DNA of 10,307 nucleotides from an uncultured Brachyspira sp. Its GTDB lineage: Bacteria; Spirochaetota; Brachyspiria; Brachyspirales; Brachyspiraceae. The DNA is taken from assembly GCF_949287625.1 (NCBI RefSeq), contig NZ_CASEGO010000139.1, positions 1 to 10,307 on the forward strand. Direction: 5' to 3'. Made by a program: the position numbers and the translations under genes. Of the stretch, positions 1-4,831 are shown one piece after another; the first letter of the stretch is position 1, and the number at the start of each line of letters is the position of its first letter. The notes under the pieces were generated by a model that ran no database searches, was not told where the DNA came from, and worked only from the letters and a program-made list of their open reading frames with translations.

Positions 1-139
1 TAAATTAAAAAATCGCTTGGGTGGGTGCTATAATAACAGTAAAAGCTAAAAGATAAAAAATAATTTATAAATAACATAATAATGCTTAAAATTAAAGGGC
101 GGGAATTGAGAATAAAATTTAAAAATTATACGTTTACAT

Positions 140-207
140 TTGTAAATAGAAGTTTATGATGAATATATACTGAAAATTGTTAAGTTTTTCAATTTTTTTA
201 TTCAACT
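140..207 (-). repeat. Degenerate copy of the symmetrical promoter-like repeat (copy A)
   Basis: A TATATA core sits at 164-169. On the minus strand it is preceded at exactly 17 nt by TTGAAA (complement of 187-192), one base from TTGACA. On the plus side only a poor box (TTGTAA, 140-145) is present at 18 nt. The outer arm, read on the minus strand (GTTGAATAAAAAAATTGA), matches the outer arm of the best copy at about 4377-4395. The copy therefore keeps the 'left' half of the element and has a decayed right half. Confidence 0.55.
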
Positions 208-235
208 TTTTCCCGCCGCACACCTACTTAACAGT

Positions 236-264
236 ACTTCCTTCGGTCGCAGGCGGACTTCGTC
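236..264 (+). repeat. Short GC-rich modules shared inverted with the right block
   Basis: The 15 bases at 236-250 are the exact reverse complement of 4702-4716. The 10 bases at 255-264 (GGACTTCGTC) are the reverse complement of part of the modules at 4235-4258 and 4649-4672. They lie next to each other here but are separated by other modules in the right block, so the blocks are shuffled rather than simply inverted. Confidence 0.6.
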
Positions 265-292
265 AAAGTTGCTGCCAAAGGCACGCTTCACG

Positions 293-382
293 AAAGTGCA
301 AGTGTAAAAATAATACTAAATAGTACTAATTATGTTTTATATATAGAATAAATTATTAAATTTAGACTGAAATATAGCCTTT
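293..382 (+). repeat. 90-bp interspersed repeat, copy 1 (inverted partner at 4262-4352)
   Basis: Aligned with the reverse complement of 4262-4352, this segment shows four substitutions and one single-base gap over 91 columns, about 94% identity. It is AT-rich and non-coding in all frames. The similarity ends abruptly at both sides, where different GC-rich modules are attached in the two copies, as expected for a discrete repeat unit. The pair is inverted and encloses about 3.9 kb with the four genes from the pseudouridine synthase to the C_GCAxxG protein. Confidence 0.85.
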
Positions 383-436
383 AGCGACTGTGGGCTGTGC
401 CTGCTTCTCGCCTGCCTACGGCACTGACAGTGTCAC

Positions 437-502
437 AAAAGAACTGGGGTTGCCGAAGACATGCATGGTGGGCACGACTGTGTGTTTCGCAGGGCTAGTA
501 CC
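437..502 (+). repeat. GC-rich repeat modules, left-block copies
   Basis: Positions 437-457 match the reverse complement of 4681-4701 with one mismatch in 21. Positions 471-502 match the reverse complement of 4473-4505 with two or three mismatches, and the first 18 of these also match the reverse complement of 4217-4234 almost perfectly. Here the two modules are about 13 bases apart; in the right block they are about 180 bases apart and accompanied by other pieces. The function is unknown and no reading frame is conserved. Confidence 0.7.
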
Positions 503-531
503 AGAAAATAATAAAAATATAAAAACTAATT

Positions 532-560
532 TTGACAAACTATAGTTGTTTAGGTATATA
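532..560 (+). promoter_or_regulatory. Promoter-like half element (copy B): TTGACA-N17-TATATA
   Basis: TTGACA at 532-537 is followed after exactly 17 bases by TATATA at 555-560; TATACT at 557-562 is an alternative -10. The spacer is nearly identical to the right halves of the copies at 4392-4443 and 4750-4802. No plus-strand gene follows. A transcript starting near 567 would run antisense into the 3' part of the pseudouridine synthase gene. A weak hairpin (583-588 with 593-598) followed by four T may stop it early. Promoter activity is inferred from the consensus match alone. Confidence 0.5.
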
Positions 561-695
561 CTAAAGTGATTTTTTCAATAATTTTCAAAGAGTTGAAACT
601 TTTCCGTTATTAATAATGATAATTCTCTTTGCCGTCTCTTACTTCTATTAAGAAAAAATTTTTTAATAGTACGTTCTATCTTCTTAATATTATTT

Positions 696-1802
696 TCAAA
701 TACTTTTTTTATTAGTATTTTTTCTATTAATTTGTTTTTTATTAAAACTTCTTTTTTTAGAATCATTTTTTTTATACTCTTTATTTTCTAAACTCTTAAA
801 ATTGTTTTTTTTCTTAGATTTTAAAGGTTTTGATTTATTTATTTTAGCCTTATATGTATTTTCTTTTTTGGTAATTAATCTTTTTTTCTTAGGCTTTGCT
901 TTAGCCCATTTAGATTTATCATGCTTTTTTTCTTTTTTTTCTGATTGTTCAGTTTTATCGGACGTATCAGAGTAAGTATCATCTTCTCCATAGTCTTCAT
1001 CTATATCATATTCTGAAACATTTGCAAAAATATTTTCTATATCTTTTAATTTTTTATCTTTCTGTTTAAAGAAAAAGTCTATTTCTTTTTTTGTAAGGTC
1101 TCTAATATGTCCTGCTTCTAATGTTCCTGAAGTTTCATCATACTTGCTTACGCAGCCTACAGATATCCTCTCCAAATCTATAACCTTATATCCTAAATAA
1201 TCAAATATCTTTCTTATCTCTCTGTTTTTTCCTTCGTTAATAGTAAGACGTATTTTACTCTGAACTCTTCCTTTTGATAATATCTTAAACTTAAAAGGAG
1301 AATATGTAACATTTTTTATTGTAATGCCTTTGCTTGCCTCGTATAATTTTTCTGAATCTATCTTTCCATTAACTGTAACATCATAAACTTTTAATATTTC
1401 ATAAGACGGGTGTGTAATAATATTTGCAAACTCTCCGTCATTGGTAATTATCATAATGCCTCTTGATTCAGAGTCAAGCCTTCCAGCATAAAAAAGTCTT
1501 TCCTTTATACCCTTAAAAAACTCTGTAATTATTCTTCTTCCGGGTAAATATTTTGTAGTGCTTACAACACCTAAAGGCTTATATAATGCCATATATCTTT
1601 TTCTCTGTCTTTCTATCAATTTCCTATCTATAGAAACACTGTCAGATTCTTTTACTCTGTATGCAGGGTCTAATATAACCTCATTATTTACTCTTATTCT
1701 TCCAGACATTATGGCTTTCTCGCAGTTTCTTCTGCTTGCAAAACCAGATTCTAATATTACTTTGACAAGTCTTACTGCTTCTTCATTTTTTTGTTTTTTC
1801 AT
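696..1802 (-). CDS. RsuA/RluB-family rRNA pseudouridine synthase with long charged C-terminal tail
   Basis: The 368-residue product should convert a uridine of ribosomal RNA to pseudouridine in the cytoplasm. An S4 RNA-binding domain occupies about residues 9-55 (LVKVILESGFASRR). The catalytic domain follows: LYKPLGVVST (73-82), then GRLDSESRGIMIITNDG (107-123) with catalytic Asp110, then GKNREIRKIF (191-200). From about 245 the protein becomes low-complexity: acidic at 264-284, then lysine/asparagine-rich to the end, probably a disordered RNA- or ribosome-binding tail. The RluB, RsuA or RluF target cannot be fixed from sequence, so no symbol is given. An in-frame ATG at 1844 would add 14 residues, but a consensus promoter has its -10 box over that codon, so a transcript would start downstream of it. 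I therefore choose the ATG at 1802, with a weak AGTGAG 12 bases upstream. The gene is divergent from the VUT gene. Confidence 0.85.
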   Translation of the reverse strand: MKKQKNEEAVRLVKVILESGFASRRNCEKAIMSGRIRVNNEVILDPAYRVKESDSVSIDRKLIERQRKRYMALYKPLGVVSTTKYLPGRRIITEFFKGIKERLFYAGRLDSESRGIMIITNDGEFANIITHPSYEILKVYDVTVNGKIDSEKLYEASKGITIKNVTYSPFKFKILSKGRVQSKIRLTINEGKNREIRKIFDYLGYKVIDLERISVGCVSKYDETSGTLEAGHIRDLTKKEIDFFFKQKDKKLKDIENIFANVSEYDIDEDYGEDDTYSDTSDKTEQSEKKEKKHDKSKWAKAKPKKKRLITKKENTYKAKINKSKPLKSKKKNNFKSLENKEYKKNDSKKRSFNKKQINRKNTNKKSI

Positions 1803-1839
1803 ATATATAAGATGCTCACTAAAAAATTTAACGGACTTT

Positions 1840-1868
1840 ATCATATACTAATTTTATTAATTTGTCAA
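1840..1868 (-). promoter_or_regulatory. Promoter of the pseudouridine synthase gene: TTGACA-N17-TATGAT
   Basis: On the minus strand, TTGACA (1868-1863) and TATGAT (1845-1840) are separated by exactly 17 bases. Transcription would begin near 1833, leaving a leader of about 30 bases before the ATG at 1802 and excluding the upstream ATG at 1844. The spacer resembles that of the intergenic repeat elements, ending in AGTATAT. The -35 box overlaps that of the opposite promoter at 1862-1890. Confidence 0.7.
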
Positions 1869-1890
1869 AACTTAATAAAATGCATATAGA
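1862..1890 (+). promoter_or_regulatory. Candidate promoter of the VUT-fabH group: TTGTCA-N17-TATAGA
   Basis: TTGTCA (1862-1867) and TATAGA (1885-1890) are separated by 17 bases, giving a start near 1897 and a leader of about 55 bases. Its -35 box lies in the palindrome-like TTTGTCAAAA that supplies the -35 box of the opposite gene. Each box has one mismatch or more to consensus, so this is less certain than the minus-strand promoter. I see no preQ1 riboswitch in the leader. Confidence 0.45.
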
Positions 1891-1952
1891 CTAAAATTGA
1901 TTTTTAATATATTATATATCATCTTATTAATAAAAAGTTACGGATTTTAATT

Positions 1953-2579
1953 ATGGATACAGCAAAAGAAGAATATAATATTTCATTTATAAGCATACTT
2001 GTAATCTGCTCATATATAGCATGTCAAATGATATCAAATATAGCAAGCGTAAAAATAGCAAATGTTCTTACACTTGCAGTAGACGGAGGAACTTTTTTAT
2101 ATCCTTTAGCCTTTACAATCAGAGATATGGCTCATAAAACCATAGGAAAGAAAAATACTCAAAAACTAATAATAGTATCCGCCATTATTAACATATTCTC
2201 CCCTATCTATTTTTATATAGTCTCTCAAATACCTGCAGATGCAAGCTGGCAGTTTAATGAAGCATTTAAAGCAACATTAAGCCCAGTACTTAGAATATCA
2301 ATAGCTTCAATACTCGGTTCCACTTTATCCGAGCTTGTAGATACAGAAATATATCATTTATTTGTTACTAAAATTACAAAAAAATATCAATGGCTTAGAG
2401 TATTAATAAGCAATGCTTTCAGTATACCAGTAGATAACTTGGTATTTGTGATTATAGCATTTTGGGGTGCTTTGCCTTTTGACGCCTTGGTTGCAATATT
2501 TATATTTAACTTTATTGTAAAATATGCGGTTACTGTAATAAGCGTACCTATGATATATTTGGTAAAAGATAAAAATTAA
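1953..2579 (+). CDS. VUT-family (YhhQ-like) integral membrane transporter
   Basis: This 208-residue, very hydrophobic protein has about six predicted membrane segments (roughly 11-31, 35-55, 71-91, 112-127, 157-175, 178-203). The family signature is visible: GGTFLYPLAFTIRDMAHKTIG (45-65), then SELVDTEIYHLF (126-137), then RVLISNAFSIPVDN (149-162). The conserved charged residues are Arg57, Asp58 and Lys62 in the loop after segment 2 and Asp130 and Asp161 later. Characterised members (YhhQ/QueT-like) import queuosine precursors such as preQ0, and others are called vitamin-uptake transporters. The RDxxxK version of the signature marks a subgroup whose substrate I cannot name. No strong Shine-Dalgarno sequence is present (only GGA 8 bases before the ATG). 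It is first in a plus-strand group with fabH 64 bases downstream. Confidence 0.8.
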   Translation: MDTAKEEYNISFISILVICSYIACQMISNIASVKIANVLTLAVDGGTFLYPLAFTIRDMAHKTIGKKNTQKLIIVSAIINIFSPIYFYIVSQIPADASWQFNEAFKATLSPVLRISIASILGSTLSELVDTEIYHLFVTKITKKYQWLRVLISNAFSIPVDNLVFVIIAFWGALPFDALVAIFIFNFIVKYAVTVISVPMIYLVKDKN

Positions 2580-2643
2580 TTGCTGTTTCTTTTTATATTA
2601 AAAATTATATTAAAAAAATACAATTAAGAGAGTAAAAAACAAT

Positions 2644-3618
2644 ATGAAAGCTAGTATAAAATATTTATCATCATATTTGCCTGAAAAAGTTGTTACAAAT
2701 TATGATTTAGAAAAAACATTGGATACCAATAATGATTGGATAGTTACAAGAACTGGAATAGAAGAGCGAAGAATAGCGGACAAAGATGAAAGCACTGGAG
2801 ATATGGCAGTTAAAGCTGTACAAAAACTTAAAGAAAAAGGAGCTGTAATAGAAGATGCCGATGCTGTAATAGTTGCTACTTCTACAAAATCGTACACTTT
2901 TCCTTCTACAGCAGGACTTATACAAAAGGCATTTAATATAAAAAACTCATGCCTTTCTTTTGATATATCAGCAGCATGTTCCGGATATATATATGCTTTA
3001 AATACTGCAGCATCGTTAATAGAAAGCGGCGAATGCAAAAAGGTTTTGATAATAGCTGCAGAAAAATGTTCGGATATACTCAACTGGGAAGACAGAAGTA
3101 CTGCCATACTATTTGGAGATGGGGTTAGCAGTGCATTGCTAGAGGCTTCAGATGAGGGCAAAGGTATTATAGCTACTGATATAGGCTCAGAATCTAATCC
3201 AGACATACTTATAGTAAAAGGCGGCGGAAGTGTTTCTCCTATTACAGAAGAAAATGTTTTAGATAAAACAAATACTATATATATGGAAGGTACAGAAGTA
3301 TTTAAAAAAGCTGTAAAAACCTTTGATCATACTATTAATAAAACTATACAAAATGCCAATTTACAATTAAAAGATTTATCACTTATAATAACACATCAGG
3401 CAAATACTAGAATAATGAATGCTGTTGCCAAAACTTTGTCTCTTACAGATGATAAGTTTTATGTTAATATACAAAAATACGGAAATACATCTGCTGCAAG
3501 TGTGGGTATAGCTTTTACAGAAGCATTTGAAAATGGGGCTATAAAAGAAGGTGATTATGTACTATTAACTGCTTTTGGTGCTGGTCTTACTTGGGGTTCT
3601 ACTTTAATAAAATTTTAG
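2644..3618 (+). CDS. fabH: Beta-ketoacyl-ACP synthase III (FabH)
   Basis: FabH condenses an acyl-CoA primer, usually acetyl-CoA, with malonyl-ACP to start type II fatty-acid synthesis in the cytoplasm. The 324-residue protein has the normal family length and a complete thiolase fold. The catalytic triad is intact: Cys112 in DISAACSGY (107-115), His251 in ITHQANTRIM (249-258) and Asn281 in YGNTSAASVG (279-288). The N-terminal NDWIVTRTGIEERR (30-43) and the FGDG motif (157-160) are also typical. The start is supported by AAGAGAG 11 bases upstream. No other fab gene is nearby, so it is separated from the rest of the pathway. It lies between the VUT gene and the C_GCAxxG gene with gaps of 64 and 44 bases, and is probably co-transcribed. 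Primer preference cannot be judged from sequence alone. Confidence 0.95.
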   Translation: MKASIKYLSSYLPEKVVTNYDLEKTLDTNNDWIVTRTGIEERRIADKDESTGDMAVKAVQKLKEKGAVIEDADAVIVATSTKSYTFPSTAGLIQKAFNIKNSCLSFDISAACSGYIYALNTAASLIESGECKKVLIIAAEKCSDILNWEDRSTAILFGDGVSSALLEASDEGKGIIATDIGSESNPDILIVKGGGSVSPITEENVLDKTNTIYMEGTEVFKKAVKTFDHTINKTIQNANLQLKDLSLIITHQANTRIMNAVAKTLSLTDDKFYVNIQKYGNTSAASVGIAFTEAFENGAIKEGDYVLLTAFGAGLTWGSTLIKF

Positions 3619-3662
3619 AAATAATAAAGTTTTAAAAATTATAATTAAAAGAGGTTATAAAA

Positions 3663-4085
3663 ATGACATTATATGAATATTTAACTTCAGGATTCGGTAA
3701 AGAAGAAGATTTGAATTGTGCTGAAAAAATGCTTTACGGAGCAAATAAAGTATATGATTTGAATATAGATAAAAATGATTTAAAATTGGCTGCTGGTTTC
3801 GGAGGCGGTATGGCTATGAGACTTACCTGCGGAGTATTAACTGGCGGTATAATGGCTTTTTCTAAGGCGTTTATACAAGAAAGAGGACATGAAGGAACTC
3901 TCGTAAAAGAAATAGAAGCAGAATATATAACGAAATTTAATGAGAAGATGAAAAGTACAAACTGTGACTTATTAGTAGAAAAATATAGACACCCAGAAAA
4001 CGGATGCGATTATCTAATATTTGAAGCGGCTAAAATATTTGATGAATTAATGGAAAAATATAAAGAATATAGAAAAGATAAGTAA
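3663..4085 (+). CDS. C_GCAxxG_C_C family putative redox protein
   Basis: The 140-residue soluble protein has the four spaced cysteines of this family: Cys19 (LNCAEKMLYG), Cys56 (in GFGGGMAMRLTCG, 45-57), Cys101 and Cys115 (NGCDYL). The core motif normally written CGAxxG reads CGVLTG here (56-61), with alanine replaced by valine. Length matches the usual ~140 residues. No signal peptide or membrane segment is seen. The family is thought to be redox-active from its cysteines, but no reaction is established; family members are often found near transporter genes, and here the VUT gene is two genes upstream. A good Shine-Dalgarno AGAGG ends 8 bases before the ATG. It is last in the plus-strand group, followed at once by a terminator. 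Confidence 0.8.
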   Translation: MTLYEYLTSGFGKEEDLNCAEKMLYGANKVYDLNIDKNDLKLAAGFGGGMAMRLTCGVLTGGIMAFSKAFIQERGHEGTLVKEIEAEYITKFNEKMKSTNCDLLVEKYRHPENGCDYLIFEAAKIFDELMEKYKEYRKDK

Positions 4086-4103
4086 AAAATATGTTTTAGT
4101 ATA

Positions 4104-4142
4104 AAAAATAAGTGAGAAGATAAAAAATCCTCACTTATTTTT
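4104..4142 (+). terminator. Rho-independent terminator of the VUT-fabH-C_GCAxxG group
   Basis: AAAAATAAGTGAG (4104-4116) pairs perfectly with CTCACTTATTTTT (4130-4142), a 13-bp stem with a 13-base loop. Inside the loop GAT and ATC can add three pairs. It begins 18 bases after the stop codon. The A-run on the left arm makes it a terminator on the minus strand too, so it would also stop a transcript started at the minus-strand promoter-like element at 4158-4186. Confidence 0.85.
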
Positions 4143-4157
4143 ATATTAACTACTTAG

Positions 4158-4186
4158 TATATACATAAACAAATACAGTTTGTCAA
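4158..4186 (-). promoter_or_regulatory. Promoter-like half element (copy C): TTGACA-N17-TATATA, minus strand
   Basis: Read on the minus strand, TTGACA (4186-4181) is followed after 17 bases by TATATA (4163-4158). The spacer is similar to copies B, D and E. The other half is absent: positions 4135-4140 do not resemble a -35 box. A transcript would start near 4151 and run straight into the hairpin at 4104-4142, giving an RNA of roughly 50 bases at most. Confidence 0.5.
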
Positions 4187-4216
4187 AAATGAAGTTATAT
4201 TTTGTTTTTAATTATG

Positions 4217-4258
4217 GAAGCACACAGTCGTGCCCGCTCTGCGTGCAGACGAAGTCCA
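4217..4258 (+). repeat. GC-rich modules duplicated within the right block
   Basis: The 18 bases at 4217-4234 are identical to 4488-4505. The adjoining 24 bases at 4235-4258 match 4649-4672 with one mismatch. Both pairs are direct repeats, but the two modules touch only here. The first is also found inverted at 471-488. This is plain evidence of modular shuffling. Confidence 0.75.
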
Positions 4259-4261
4259 GCG

Positions 4262-4352
4262 AAAGGCTATATTTCAGGCTAAATTTAGTAATTTATTCTA
4301 CATGTAAAACATAAATTAGTACTATTTAGTATTATTTTTACACTTGCACTTT
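4262..4352 (-). repeat. 91-bp interspersed repeat, copy 2 (inverted partner at 293-382)
   Basis: This is the reverse complement of 293-382 apart from four substitutions and one extra T. It lies between GC-rich modules on the left and the symmetrical element on the right, whereas copy 1 has different neighbours. It contains no reading frame. Confidence 0.85.
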
Positions 4353-4391
4353 TTGCAGCTTTTTGAGGCTGGAAAAAGTTGAATAAAAAAA

Positions 4392-4443
4392 TTGACAAAC
4401 TTAAAAATTTTTAGTATATACCTAAACAACTATATTTTGTCAA
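4392..4443 (+). repeat. Full symmetrical promoter-like element (copy D), TTGACA-N17-TATATA-N17-TGTCAA
   Basis: The 52-bp element has TTGACA at 4392-4397, TATATA at 4415-4420 and TGTCAA at 4438-4443, with exactly 17 bases on each side. Because TATATA is its own complement, each strand carries a consensus -35 box at the ideal spacing from one shared -10 box. The two spacers differ in sequence: the plus side reads AACTTAAAAATTTTTAG, the minus side AAATATAGTTGTTTAGG. The ends TTGACAAA and TTTGTCAA are inverted repeats, and on the minus strand they are followed by TTTTTTT, which looks like a terminator with a long loop. No gene begins nearby on either strand. Confidence 0.7.
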
Positions 4444-4472
4444 AAATTATTTTTTTTGTTTTTATTATTTGT

Positions 4473-4561
4473 GGGGACTAGCCCTGCGAAGCACACAGTC
4501 GTGCCACACCCCCCAGTTCTTTTGTTGGCACAAAGAACCAAAAAGACTGCATTTTTAGTCT
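4473..4561 (-). repeat. GC-rich repeat module with small hairpins
   Basis: Positions 4473-4505 are an inverted near-copy of 471-502. Next come a C-run and a 7-bp hairpin, GTTCTTT (4516-4522) with AAAGAAC (4532-4538), and a 5-bp hairpin, AGACT (4544-4548) with AGTCT (4557-4561). The AAAAGACTGC at 4541-4550 recurs inverted near 8030-8040, upstream of the AddB-like gene. The hairpins would be transcribed by the plus-strand half of copy D, but no RNA gene is recognised. Confidence 0.55.
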
Positions 4562-4588
4562 AAATCTAGGCTATACCTTAAATTTAAT

Positions 4589-4628
4589 ACATATATTTTA
4601 AATATAAAACATATATTTTAAATATAAA
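4589..4628 (+). repeat. Perfect tandem duplication of a 20-bp AT unit
   Basis: The unit ACATATATTTTAAATATAAA occurs twice head to tail (4589-4608, 4609-4628). Each unit is itself close to an inverted repeat around TTTAAA. Only two copies are present, so it is a short duplication and not an extended array. Confidence 0.85.
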
Positions 4629-4648
4629 GTTCTAGCAGTTGCGTTTTT

Positions 4649-4716
4649 CGCTCTGCGTGCCGACGAAGTCCACCTTTGGTTTCGGCAACCCAAGTTCTTT
4701 TGCGACCGAAGGAAGT
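4649..4716 (-). repeat. GC-rich modules, second set in the right block
   Basis: Positions 4649-4672 repeat 4235-4258 directly with one mismatch. Positions 4681-4701 are the inverted near-copy of 437-457, and 4702-4716 the exact inverted copy of 236-250. In the left block these last two modules are about 190 bases apart with the 90-bp repeat between them; here they touch. Confidence 0.7.
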
Positions 4717-4749
4717 GGGGGGCAGGAGGGAAAAAGAACAACAAAAAAA

Positions 4750-4802
4750 TTGACAAACTTAAAAATTTTCAGTATATGCATTAAACAACTATAGTTTGTC
4801 AA
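4750..4802 (-). repeat. Symmetrical promoter-like element (copy E), possible terminator of the AddB-like gene
   Basis: On the plus strand TTGACA (4750-4755) lies 17 bases from TATATG (4773-4778). On the minus strand TTGACA (4802-4797) lies 18 bases from CATATA. The 10-base ends TTGACAAACT are perfect inverted repeats. Read on the minus strand, the element begins 29 bases after the stop of the AddB-like gene, and its right end is followed by seven T (4749-4743), so it may serve as that gene's terminator despite a 33-base loop. The plus-strand promoter half would fire antisense into the end of that gene. Confidence 0.55.
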
Positions 4803-4831
4803 TACTTTAATTATCATTTTTTATATTTATT

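Larger units (their letters stand above)
1..574. other. Gene-free left block made of interspersed repeat pieces
   Basis: I find no convincing gene here. The first ~110 bases are AT-rich with one short G-rich run near 18-28. A TAA at 1-3 could be the stop of a gene lying to the left, but nothing confirms it. From about 140 the block is a patchwork of modules that recur, mostly inverted, in the second gene-free block at 4143-4831: a degenerate symmetrical element (140-207), a short GC-rich piece (236-264), a 90-bp AT-rich repeat (293-382), a GC-rich module (437-502) and a promoter-like half element (532-560). The GC-rich pieces stand out sharply from the surrounding sequence. A small CAC-GAAA-GTG hairpin lies at 289-298. 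No open frame spans the block. Confidence 0.6.
4143..4831. other. Gene-free right repeat block
   Basis: This 690-base stretch has no credible gene. It holds, in order, a promoter-like half element (4158-4186), GC-rich modules (4217-4258), a 91-bp repeat (4262-4352), the full symmetrical element (4392-4443), a GC-rich module with two small hairpins (4473-4561), a 20-bp tandem duplication (4589-4628), another GC-rich module (4649-4716) and a second symmetrical element (4750-4802). A 61-codon minus-strand frame (4632-4817) falls wholly within repeat modules, has no Shine-Dalgarno and is not counted as a gene. Confidence 0.65.

Noticed and set aside
1..570. Insertion sequence or transposon remnant
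   Set aside because: No transposase fragment can be read in any frame, and the modules are shuffled relative to the second block, unlike a single mobile element with fixed ends.
645..669. Inverted repeat CTATTAA/TTAATAG as terminator of the pseudouridine synthase gene
   Set aside because: The stem is almost entirely A/T and is not followed by a T-run on the minus strand, so it does not fit an intrinsic terminator.
575..766. A 63-codon minus-strand lysine-rich frame overlapping the end of the pseudouridine synthase
   Set aside because: It overlaps the tail of the gene by 71 bases in another frame and has no ribosome binding site. Its lysine content only reflects the A-rich strand, which gives lysine in several frames. 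A frameshifted longer tail cannot be fully excluded.
1891..1952. Possible preQ1 riboswitch before the VUT gene
   Set aside because: A queuosine-precursor transporter could be regulated this way, but the leader lacks the short GC-containing stem and A-rich tail of a preQ1 aptamer and is almost pure A/T.
2700..3206. Minus-strand open frames opposite fabH
   Set aside because: They are shadows of fabH, whose catalytic residues and length are all normal; no ribosome binding site or family motif supports them.
4589..4628. CRISPR or iteron array suggested by the 20-bp repeats
   Set aside because: There are only two head-to-tail units with no spacer, no cas or replication gene nearby, so it is a simple duplication.
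4632..4817. A 61-codon minus-strand open frame
   Set aside because: It lies wholly inside repeat modules and the copy E element, has no Shine-Dalgarno, and its C-terminal half is only a translation of GC-rich modules found elsewhere in other frames and orientations.
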